Below are positions 1 through 5,884 of a stretch of DNA of 7,293 nucleotides, piece after piece. The first letter of the stretch is position 1. Every line of letters starts with the position of its first letter. Below the pieces are notes generated by a model. The model did no database searches, had not been told where the DNA came from, and saw only the letters and a list, made by a program, of their open reading frames with translations. This DNA is from Candidatus Nanohalarchaeota archaeon (lineage in GTDB: Archaea > EX4484-52), in the NCBI GenBank assembly GCA_003660905.1, contig QMVB01000048.1, forward strand, positions 1-7,293, written 5' to 3'. Position numbers and translations under genes: made by a program.

Positions 1-59
1 AGAATTTTGGAATAACGTGCAATACAAATGTTTCCCTGCGATAGGCACTACTTCCTGAA

Positions 60-101
60 TTTTTTTCTTGTTTTCTTACAGTTTGTGCAACAACAAAAAA
101 A
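60..101. terminator. Putative bidirectional terminator (T7/A7 inverted repeat)
   Basis: A T7 run followed by CTTGTT (60-72) is matched by AACAACAAAAAAA (89-101) as an inverted repeat, 12 of 13 positions pairing across a 16-nt loop. Read on the plus strand the left arm is an oligo-T tract. Read on the minus strand the right arm is also an oligo-T tract. Archaeal RNA polymerase commonly terminates at oligo-U, so this could end the leftward ppsA transcript and any rightward gene lying before the window. It is about 190 nt past the ppsA stop. Function is inferred. Confidence 0.45.
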
Positions 102-291
102 TGCAAGTAATGCGGCGCGATATAATCTCAAACGCAATTATATTTCACATTATACAAATTGCGTCTTCGAATATATTCACCTGCTCTTTGCAGTCGAATA
201 TACTAGCAGAGCACATAAATACTATCAATATCGCTTGTATTTTGCATTATTTATGCGTTATGCTATATTGTTCATCATAAATTCTCAAATA
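102..291. other. Non-coding stretch downstream of ppsA with small inverted repeats
   Basis: No ORF here resembles a known protein. The stretch holds an 8-bp perfect inverted repeat (ACGCAATT at 132-139 with AATTGCGT at 157-164), a 6-bp one (TGCTCT 182-187 with AGAGCA 208-213), a 4-bp one (GCAT 244-247 with ATGC 253-256) and a 9-bp direct repeat TCGAATATA (167-175 and 194-202). If ppsA transcription ends at 60-101, this is its 3' untranslated region and could fold. No tRNA or other known RNA family was recognised. Confidence 0.35.
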
Positions 292-2718
292 TTACTTATT
301 TTTCTTGAGAAATTTCTCTTTTTTGGCAACAAGCATTCGTGTCTTGACAATTGTATCCGGGTTTAATGACATGGTCTTTATGCCGCATTCTACAAGAAAT
401 TCTGCAAAATCCGGGAAGTCCGACGGCGCCTGACCGCATATTCCTATATATTTGCCTTTCTTGTTTGCAACTTCAATCACATTTTTTATCAGTTTTTTGA
501 CTGCTGCGTTTCTCTCATTATATATGTGCGATACGAGTTCTGAGTCCCTGTCAAGACCAAGCGTCAGTTGCGTCAAATCATTTGAGCCTATAGAAAATCC
601 GTCGAATATATCAAGAAATTCATCAGCGAGCAGAACATTTGAAGGGATTTCGCACATTACATATACCTGCAAATCGTTCTCTCCTTTTTTCAATCCGTTC
701 CTTTCCATCTCATTAAGCACTTTTTTGCCTTCTTCAACTGTCCTGCAAAATGGTATCATTATTTTAAGATTTGTCAGACCGAATTCCTCTCTCACTTTTT
801 TCAGCGCTTTGCATTCAAGGGCAAATGCGTCCCTGTATTTTTTATCATAATATCTTGAAGCTCCTCTCCAGCCAATCATTGGGTTGGCTTCTATGGGCTC
901 ATAAAGAGTTCCTCCAATCAGGTTCGCATATTCATTGCTCTTAAAATCCGACAGGCGCACAATTACTGGCTTTGGATAAAATGCAGCTGCAAGCGTCCCT
1001 ACGCCTTCTGCAAGCTTGTCAACAAAATACTGCTTTTTGTCATCATAGTTCTTTGTAAGGCTTTCTATTTTTTGAGCCAGTTTTTTGTGCTTTTCGCTAT
1101 TTTTTATGCTGTTGAAATTCATCAGTGCCATGGGATGAATCCGTATATATGAATTTATTATAAATTCCTCTCTTGCAAGACCTACTCCTTCCTGCGGCAG
1201 GAACGAGAATTTAAATGCCTGATCAGGCGAGCCGAGATTCAGCATTATTTTTGTTTTTGTTGGAGGAATCTTCCCCAGGTTTATTTTATCTACACTGTAT
1301 TTTAGAGTTCCCATATAGATGATTCCTTCTTCTCCTGATGTGCAGCTGACAGTTACAGGACTGTTGTCCTTTATTGCTTCGGTTGCATCTCCGCACCCGA
1401 CAACGCAGGGAATCCCGAGCTCCCTGGAAATAATCGCTGCGTGGCATGTTCTTCCTCCCCTGTTAGTGACAATAGCAGAGGCAATTTTCATAATTGGCTC
1501 CCAGTCAGGGTCTGTCATATCAGTCACAAGAATCTCTCCTTTTTTGAATTCACTGATATTTTTTACATCATTTATTATATGGGTGTTTCCTGTGCTTATC
1601 TTCTCCCCCACACTCAATCCTTTTACGATAACAGTGCCTTCTTCTTCGAGATTGTATTTTTCGTAAACATTCGCATCTTTCCTGGACTGTACAGTTTCAG
1701 GTCTTGCCTGCACAATGAACAATTCATTAGTCTGTCCGTCCTTTGCCCATTCCATATCCATCGGCTTTAAGTAGCCTGCCTTTTGACTGTAATGGTCTTC
1801 TATAGTGCATGCCCATTTTGAAAGAGTAAGCACTTCATCATCGGTTAATGAGTACCTGCCTCTCATCTCTTCAGGAGTAGGGATGTTCTTGACAGGATGC
1901 TTTGTGTCGTTTGTATAAATCATTTTTATCTTTTTTGAGCCGACTTTTTTCATTATAATCGGTTTTTTCCCTTCTTTCAGCGTAGGCTTGAATACATAGA
2001 ATTCATCTGGATTGACTGCTCCCTGGACAACATTCTCCCCCAATCCATAGGAAGAAGTCACAAACACGACATTATTGAATCCTGTTTCTGTATCAATGGA
2101 AAACATGACTCCGCTTGAAGCTAAATCGCTCCTTACCATTTTCTGCACGCCAATTGAAAGGGCGATGTTGAAATGGTCAAACTTCTTGTCTTCACGATAA
2201 GATATTGCCCGGTCAGTAAATAAAGAGGCATAGCACCTTCTGCATGCATCCAGCAGAGATACTTCCCCACTAATATTCAGGTAGGTTTCCTGCTGTCCTG
2301 CAAATGATGCATCGGGAAGGTCTTCTGCTGTTGCAGAACTCCGGACAGCAACATCAACGCCTTCGCCGTATTGTTTTTCAAGATTATGGTATGCCTCTAT
2401 AATTGCATGATTTAATTCTTCCGGGAATTCAAAGGACAATATCGCTTCTCTCACTTTTCTCCCTCTTTGCTGGAGATTAAGTATATCATGCGTGTTAAGG
2501 TCTTTTAGAATTTCATTTATTTTCTCCTTTGCGCCATTATTGTCAAGCAATACTCTATAAGCATGCGCCGTTACAGCATATCCATTAGGTATGTTTACCT
2601 CTTTTTTTGTCAGGTTGCTATACATTTCTCCCAAAGATGCGTTTTTTCCGCCAACTATAGGGATATCCTCAATGCCCAATTGATCAAACCAAAGAACCAA
2701 CTTTTGTTTCTTATCCAT
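292..2718 (-). CDS. ppsA: Phosphoenolpyruvate synthase (pyruvate, water dikinase)
   Basis: An 808-residue cytoplasmic enzyme, the usual full length for the family, that makes phosphoenolpyruvate from pyruvate and ATP (products AMP and phosphate) at the entry to gluconeogenesis. The N-terminal ATP-grasp-type nucleotide-binding domain (about 15-350) shows GGKNASLGEM near residue 23 and VRSSATAEDLPDASFAG at 125-141. The swivelling phosphohistidine domain (about 385-465) has GGRTCHAAI with the phospho-accepting His at 426. The C-terminal PEP/pyruvate TIM barrel (about 480-795) carries RLSDFKSNEY, NPMIGWRG, the SIGSNDLTQLTLGLDRD segment and the CGQAPSD motif with the catalytic Cys at 761. All key residues are intact. 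The ATG at 2718 gives the expected MDKKQKLVLWFDQLG start; a GTGA at 2723-2726 (minus strand) lies 4 nt before it and may be a weak ribosome binding site. It is transcribed divergently from the glmS cluster. Confidence 0.97.
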   Translation of the reverse strand: MDKKQKLVLWFDQLGIEDIPIVGGKNASLGEMYSNLTKKEVNIPNGYAVTAHAYRVLLDNNGAKEKINEILKDLNTHDILNLQQRGRKVREAILSFEFPEELNHAIIEAYHNLEKQYGEGVDVAVRSSATAEDLPDASFAGQQETYLNISGEVSLLDACRRCYASLFTDRAISYREDKKFDHFNIALSIGVQKMVRSDLASSGVMFSIDTETGFNNVVFVTSSYGLGENVVQGAVNPDEFYVFKPTLKEGKKPIIMKKVGSKKIKMIYTNDTKHPVKNIPTPEEMRGRYSLTDDEVLTLSKWACTIEDHYSQKAGYLKPMDMEWAKDGQTNELFIVQARPETVQSRKDANVYEKYNLEEEGTVIVKGLSVGEKISTGNTHIINDVKNISEFKKGEILVTDMTDPDWEPIMKIASAIVTNRGGRTCHAAIISRELGIPCVVGCGDATEAIKDNSPVTVSCTSGEEGIIYMGTLKYSVDKINLGKIPPTKTKIMLNLGSPDQAFKFSFLPQEGVGLAREEFIINSYIRIHPMALMNFNSIKNSEKHKKLAQKIESLTKNYDDKKQYFVDKLAEGVGTLAAAFYPKPVIVRLSDFKSNEYANLIGGTLYEPIEANPMIGWRGASRYYDKKYRDAFALECKALKKVREEFGLTNLKIMIPFCRTVEEGKKVLNEMERNGLKKGENDLQVYVMCEIPSNVLLADEFLDIFDGFSIGSNDLTQLTLGLDRDSELVSHIYNERNAAVKKLIKNVIEVANKKGKYIGICGQAPSDFPDFAEFLVECGIKTMSLNPDTIVKTRMLVAKKEKFLKKNK

Positions 2719-2732
2719 ATTTTCACTTAATG

Positions 2733-2758
2733 TATTAATATTATTGAATATATTAATA
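2733..2758. repeat. 9-bp inverted repeat near the presumed ppsA transcription start
   Basis: TATTAATAT (2733-2741) and ATATTAATA (2750-2758) form a perfect inverted repeat with an 8-nt spacer. It spans the position where ppsA transcription should start (about 25 nt downstream of the TATA-like element at 2768-2780), so a protein bound here could block initiation, or the leader RNA could fold. The region is extremely AT-rich, so chance is a real alternative. Confidence 0.35.
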
Positions 2759-2767
2759 AATAAGGGA

Positions 2768-2780
2768 TTTAAATATATAT
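2768..2780 (-). promoter_or_regulatory. TATA-like core promoter of ppsA
   Basis: On the minus strand this reads ATATATATTTAAA, about 50-60 nt before the ppsA ATG. Start of transcription about 25 nt downstream would fall near 2748 and give a leader of roughly 30 nt containing the GTGA ribosome-binding-like motif. The spacing fits archaeal promoters, but AT-richness makes the exact box uncertain. Confidence 0.45.
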
Positions 2781-2796
2781 AATTATGTATTTATTA

Positions 2797-2829
2797 TGTC
2801 ATAAAACCTAATGACGTTGTTTTATGACA
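2797..2829. promoter_or_regulatory. 11-bp perfect inverted repeat, candidate operator on the ppsA side
   Basis: TGTCATAAAAC (2797-2807) and GTTTTATGACA (2819-2829) are perfectly complementary across an 11-nt spacer, so equivalent positions are about two helical turns apart. The left arm overlaps a shorter palindrome, TTATG-T-CATAA (2794-2804). The half-site TCATAA/TTATGA recurs in the second palindrome next to the glmS promoter. The element ends 17 bp upstream of the presumed ppsA TATA box, a common place for archaeal regulator binding. No regulator is encoded in the window. Confidence 0.5.
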
Positions 2830-2893
2830 CCGGATGCCTGCAAATATTTTGTAGTTTATTTGCGACAGGAAATGACATTTTCCTTTTATGGTT

Positions 2894-2918
2894 TTTTTCA
2901 TAAAAGTATTATGAAAAA
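2894..2918. promoter_or_regulatory. 10-bp perfect inverted repeat, candidate operator on the glmS side
   Basis: TTTTTCATAA (2894-2903) and TTATGAAAAA (2909-2918) are perfect inverted arms around a 5-nt spacer, with half-sites one helical turn apart. The element abuts the TATA box at 2920 and covers the BRE position, so a bound dimer would be well placed to affect TBP/TFB recruitment. A second inverted repeat overlaps it: CTTTTATG (2883-2890) with CATAAAAG (2899-2906). The TCATAA core is shared with the ppsA-side palindrome. Confidence 0.5.
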
Positions 2919-2919
2919 G

Positions 2920-2927
2920 TTTATAAA
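2920..2927 (+). promoter_or_regulatory. TATA box of the glmS cluster
   Basis: TTTATAAA preceded by the purine-rich GAAAAAG (2913-2919), which could serve as a BRE. A transcription start about 25 nt downstream would fall near 2948-2951, only a few bases before the ATG at 2957, so the mRNA may be nearly leaderless. An alternative TATA-like element at 2899-2906 (CATAAAAG) would give a leader of about 28 nt. Confidence 0.55.
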
Positions 2928-2956
2928 GTTAAAGATGTATTTTTATAGTGATAAAA

Positions 2957-3604
2957 ATGTGCGGGATAATTGGATATTGTTCAACTAATTCGAGAAATGC
3001 CAGAAAAATTGTTATTGAAGGGCTAAAGAAGATGGAATACAGGGGCTATGATTCATGGGGAATTGGAATCAAAGCAGGCAACTCAATCTCTGTTGAAAAA
3101 AAAGTCGGTTCAATAAGTGATGCAGACCAGAAGAGTGAGCTGGACTGCAATTATGCAATAGGGCATACGAGGTGGGCAACGCATGGAAAAGTTACAGAGG
3201 AAAATGCGCATCCTCATTTAAGCTACAATGGCAATATTTGCGTGGTTCACAACGGCATCATCGAGAATTATCGCGAGTTGAAAAAAGAATTGCAGGAAAA
3301 AAATTATGAATTTAAATCAGATACAGATACAGAAGTCATTCCGCACCTTATAGAAGAACATTACAGAAAAACAAATGATTTTCAAACAAGTGTAAAAAAA
3401 GCAAGCGAATGCTTCAGGGGGAATTATGCCTTTATTGCAATGTGCAATGATTTTGAAGGTCTCATCGGCGTCAAAAACGGAGCACCTCTTCTTATAGGAT
3501 ATGAAAAAGAAGAAAGCTTTATTACAAGCGATGTTGTTGCTTTTATAGAACGCACCAAGAAGGTAACATACCTTGATGACAATGAAATGGTGGTTTTAGG
3601 ATGA
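2957..3604 (+). CDS. glmS: GlmS glutaminase domain, stand-alone (N-terminal half of split glucosamine-6-phosphate synthase)
   Basis: A 215-residue class II (Ntn-type) glutamine amidotransferase domain that releases ammonia from glutamine. I place the start at the ATG at 2957 rather than the in-frame GTG at 2948: Met removal then exposes Cys2 of MCGIIGY as the N-terminal nucleophile, and the GTGAT at 2948-2952 works as a ribosome binding site 4 nt upstream. Family motifs are complete: MEYRGYDSWG, GHTRWATHG (Arg72, and Trp73 matching the ammonia-gate Trp of E. coli GlmS), HNGIIENY (Asn99/Gly100), SDTDTEV (Asp124), GNYAFI and NGAPLLIG. The protein ends at DNEMVVLG, exactly where a normal GlmS continues into its linker and isomerase domain; that half is encoded 2.28 kb downstream. 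The stop overlaps the next start (ATGA, 4 nt), implying translational coupling. It presumably pairs with the isomerase half. Confidence 0.92.
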   Translation: MCGIIGYCSTNSRNARKIVIEGLKKMEYRGYDSWGIGIKAGNSISVEKKVGSISDADQKSELDCNYAIGHTRWATHGKVTEENAHPHLSYNGNICVVHNGIIENYRELKKELQEKNYEFKSDTDTEVIPHLIEEHYRKTNDFQTSVKKASECFRGNYAFIAMCNDFEGLIGVKNGAPLLIGYEKEESFITSDVVAFIERTKKVTYLDDNEMVVLG

Positions 3605-4284
3605 GTTTCTCAAATACCAGATTAATTGCTTTTGATCTGGACGGCACTTTGCTAAAAGAAGAAAGCGTTTTAGAGCTATTAAAACTGCAGGAAAGCCCGG
3701 CTAAAAAACTTGAACTTGCCAAAAAGATTATCTATTATACTAAAGAAAAAGCCATTGGTGCAGCAACAGAAATGAATATGCTTTCATCTATGCTGTCCGG
3801 CATGGAAGCAGAAAAATACCGACAGCGCATTGATAGTTTTGAATTGATGCAGGGAGCAGATTATGTTGCAAAAAAATTGAAAAAAGAAGGATATGCTTTG
3901 GCAATATTGAGCGATGGCTTTTTGATGGTCGCGAATCATGTAAAACGAAAATTAAATTTTGATTATGTATTTGCCAATGAACTGGAAGTTAAAAACGGGA
4001 TTCTTACCGGAAAATTAATCACACCGTACAATGAAAAAATGCCATATTCCGGGTGCATTAATCATAATCTCTGCAAAAGAAAAGTCCTGACTGATTTATG
4101 CAGGAACTTAAAAGTAGAATTAAAAGATGTTGTGGCTGTCGGGAACGGCACTTCTGACATCTGCTTTCTGGATATTGCAGGAAAATCAATAGGTTTCAAT
4201 CCAAACAGCACAATAGAAGAAATAGCAGATGTGTCCATAAAGAGCAATGATTTAAAAGATATTTTGCCTCATATTATTAATTAA
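3601..4284 (+). CDS. HAD-superfamily phosphatase, SerB (phosphoserine phosphatase)-like
   Basis: A 227-residue cytoplasmic HAD hydrolase. Motif I is FDLDGTLL (nucleophile Asp12, acid/base Asp14), motif II is ILSDGF (Ser104), motif III Lys is probably Lys159 in CKRKVL, and motif IV is VGNGTSD (181-186). The segment LNFDYVFANELEVKNGILTG is typical of the SerB/phosphoserine phosphatase group, and a helical cap lies between motifs I and II. Two points argue against a plain phosphoserine phosphatase: motif IV reads GNGxSD instead of GDGxND, and the cap segment around TEMNMLSSML appears to lack the Arg equivalent to Arg56 of Methanocaldococcus PSP (aligned by eye). GGTGGTT at 3589-3595 is a good ribosome binding site for the ATG at 3601. 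Its place inside split glmS suggests a sugar-phosphate substrate, which is inference. Confidence 0.85.
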   Translation: MSFSNTRLIAFDLDGTLLKEESVLELLKLQESPAKKLELAKKIIYYTKEKAIGAATEMNMLSSMLSGMEAEKYRQRIDSFELMQGADYVAKKLKKEGYALAILSDGFLMVANHVKRKLNFDYVFANELEVKNGILTGKLITPYNEKMPYSGCINHNLCKRKVLTDLCRNLKVELKDVVAVGNGTSDICFLDIAGKSIGFNPNSTIEEIADVSIKSNDLKDILPHIIN

Positions 4285-4289
4285 GTGAT
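4285..4289 (+). promoter_or_regulatory. Ribosome binding site of the flavoprotein remnant
   Basis: GTGAT, complementary to the archaeal 16S 3' end, sits 6 nt before the ATG at 4296, directly after the previous stop codon. The same pentamer precedes the glmS glutaminase start. It shows that the truncated ORF still has a usable start. Confidence 0.5.
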
Positions 4290-4295
4290 TGTATT

Positions 4296-4496
4296 ATGAA
4301 AATTTTAGGAATTTGCAGTTCACCGCGAGAAAAAAGCAATACTCATCTTGCTCTTCCCATTTCAATGGAAGAAGCAAAAAAGGAAATAGAAGGAACAGAG
4401 ATTATTCTGCTCGGCAAAAAGACAATAAATCAATGCGTCGAGGGAAATTGCTCTGTAAATAACGATGCAGAAGAGATTTTTCAGATATGGAATTAA
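4296..4496 (+). pseudogene. Truncated flavodoxin-fold protein (NADPH-dependent FMN reductase / iron-sulfur flavoprotein-like), N-terminal fragment
   Basis: A 66-residue ORF beginning MKILGICSSPREKSNT, the phosphate-binding start (GxSGSPRxxSNT type) of the NADPH-dependent FMN reductase and iron-sulfur flavoprotein families, which are normally about 170-250 residues. The order continues as in the family, with a helix, a strand (EIILLGKKTI) and a Cys region (NQCVEGNCSVNND), but the usual CxGCxxCxxxxxC cluster is shortened to two Cys and the reading frame ends at QIWN. The remaining two thirds of the fold (second FMN-contacting loop and C-terminal strands) is absent, because the next gene starts inside its last codons (10-nt overlap). 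It is most likely a decayed remnant kept in frame within the cluster; a retained small protein cannot be excluded. Confidence 0.7.
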
Positions 4497-5227
4497 AAAT
4501 TAACCGAATGCGCCTGAAGCATAAAAATGTTCTTGTCCAGGCATATTATTCTCCTCAAATCAAAATCAACAAGGCGATTCTATTTGCATATGGCCTGCCG
4601 GGCACACCATTGAACAAAAATGATTACATGGTTAAAAAATTCATAGAAAACAATTTCATTGTCCTGTGCCCTCAATATATGGGAACTTATGACAGCAACG
4701 GGGATTTTACTCTCCAAAATTGCGTAAATTCAATAGGTGCAGCAATTGATTTAGTTGATGGCGGAAAAATAAATGATTTGAATTTTTTAGCAGAAGAAAC
4801 GATTCTTTGCGGCGGGAGTTTCGGGGCGAGCATAGTTCTTTTGTGCGCTTCAAAAGAAGAGAAAATAAAAAAAGTGATTCCAATTGCAACGCCGCTCAAA
4901 TGGTCTCAAGAGGCATTGAAAGAACATTCATGCTTTATTGAAAATCTGTGGAGTTACACTCACAGAATAAGCAAAGAGGGATTCAGAACACTGCTTGAGA
5001 TGGACATTGAAAAGGCATTTGATAATCTGAAAAGCAAAAACTTATTTTTGATTCACGGGAAAAATGACAAAATCGTTGATGTTGAAAATTCTGTTGCAAT
5101 CTATGATTCATTGAAAAACAATGGCAAAAATGAACTTTTGCTGACAGAAGATGAACACATTGGATGTTCTGCATTAAACAATAAAAAAATATTTGACAAG
5201 GTAATTGAATGGATAAAAAAAAAATAA
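4487..5227 (+). CDS. Alpha/beta-hydrolase fold protein
   Basis: A 246-residue hydrolase without signal peptide or membrane segment. A complete Ser-Asp-His triad is visible: Ser111 in the nucleophile elbow GGSFGA, Asp194 in HGKNDKIVD and His224 in DEHIGC. YGLPGTPL near residue 35 takes the position of the HGxxG-type oxyanion loop. The layout (short cap after ATPLKW, then the late HGxxD strand) resembles dienelactone hydrolase, acyl-esterase and S9-peptidase-like members, so the activity is probably on an ester, amide or thioester, but the substrate cannot be read from sequence. The start overlaps the preceding remnant by 10 nt. The 3' end overlaps the next gene by 19 nt across a run of ten A, implying translational coupling. 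An amino-sugar deacylase role would suit the neighbourhood but is only a guess. Confidence 0.82.
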   Translation: MELKINRMRLKHKNVLVQAYYSPQIKINKAILFAYGLPGTPLNKNDYMVKKFIENNFIVLCPQYMGTYDSNGDFTLQNCVNSIGAAIDLVDGGKINDLNFLAEETILCGGSFGASIVLLCASKEEKIKKVIPIATPLKWSQEALKEHSCFIENLWSYTHRISKEGFRTLLEMDIEKAFDNLKSKNLFLIHGKNDKIVDVENSVAIYDSLKNNGKNELLLTEDEHIGCSALNNKKIFDKVIEWIKKK

Positions 5228-5883
5228 AAGCTGTGCTCTTTGATTTGGATGGCACATTGATAGACAGCTATGATGCTTATTATATTGCATGGTTTAATAT
5301 ACTAAAGCAATATGGAATTACTTTGACAAAGAAAGAATTTTATGCCGCCGGAGGCATAGCATACCAAGAGATGTTAAAGACCATGCTTAAGGAAAAATAC
5401 GCTCAACTCCAAAAGCAAAATAAAATAGCGGGCATATCAGACTATCTTCTGAAGGAATGCATGGCATTAATGCCGGAAAAATCAAGACCGCTTCCTTATG
5501 CAAAAGATATTCTTTTGATGCTCAAAAGCAAGGGCATAAAAATCTCTATTGTTTCTGCAACGCCAAAGAACATTATTGAGTTAGGAATCAAGATGCTTGA
5601 TGCGGAGAAATTAATTGACTTTTTTATTTCAAATGAGGATGTTGATATGCAAAAGCCTGCTCCTGACTGCTATCTAATGGCAAAAGACAAGTACGGCTTT
5701 TCTAACAACGAGTGCATTGTTGTGGAAGACAGTCCTGTTGGGATAAAGGCAGGAAAAAATGCAGAAATGAAAGTGATTGCAGTAAAAGGATATTTTAACA
5801 GGCAATTAAATGTAGCAAAACCAGATTATATATTTGATGATTTAAAACAGGTTGGTGAAAAAATAATAACACTAAGCGAATGA
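5209..5883 (+). CDS. HAD-superfamily hydrolase, beta-phosphoglucomutase / phosphoglycolate phosphatase-like (subfamily IA)
   Basis: A 224-residue HAD enzyme with a helical C1 cap between motifs I and II. Motif I is FDLDGTLID (Asp12, Asp14), motif II is VSATP (Ser116), motif III is QKPAPDCY (Lys149, in the KPxPD form typical of subfamily IA) and motif IV is VVEDSPVGIKAG (Glu173/Asp174). This group covers beta-phosphoglucomutase, phosphoglycolate phosphatase and several sugar-phosphate phosphatases, so the reaction is dephosphorylation or phosphoryl transfer on a small phosphorylated metabolite. The ATG at 5209 is the only sensible start, since motif I begins 11 residues later; it overlaps the hydrolase gene by 19 nt. 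GGTAAT at 5200-5205 may be a weak ribosome binding site. It is a second HAD gene inside split glmS, from a different subfamily than the first, so not a tandem duplicate. Confidence 0.87.
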   Translation: MDKKKIKAVLFDLDGTLIDSYDAYYIAWFNILKQYGITLTKKEFYAAGGIAYQEMLKTMLKEKYAQLQKQNKIAGISDYLLKECMALMPEKSRPLPYAKDILLMLKSKGIKISIVSATPKNIIELGIKMLDAEKLIDFFISNEDVDMQKPAPDCYLMAKDKYGFSNNECIVVEDSPVGIKAGKNAEMKVIAVKGYFNRQLNVAKPDYIFDDLKQVGEKIITLSE

Positions 5884-5884
5884 T

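Noticed and set aside
1..58. Possible 3' end of an upstream plus-strand gene (frame ending in a stop at 56-58) followed by the T7 tract
   Set aside because: Only 18 residues are visible and another frame ends at 42-44 just as plausibly, so no coding call is possible.
28..366. Plus-strand 112-residue ORF at the left end (and an overlapping 70-residue one at 68-280)
   Set aside because: Composition is aromatic and low in recognisable motifs, it runs antisense into the end of ppsA, and it crosses the terminator-like repeat. No family resemblance.
452..1770. Three plus-strand ORFs (452-850, 1319-1666, 1441-1770) inside ppsA
   Set aside because: They are antisense shadows of a complete, well-conserved ppsA frame.
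2719..2956. glmS ribozyme or riboswitch in the leader
   Set aside because: The predicted leader is at most about 30 nt, far too short for the bacterial glmS ribozyme, and no matching core was seen.
4296..4496. Frameshifted but otherwise complete flavoprotein gene
   Set aside because: No further flavodoxin-fold sequence can be found in other frames, since the alpha/beta hydrolase begins within the last codons; a true truncation fits better.
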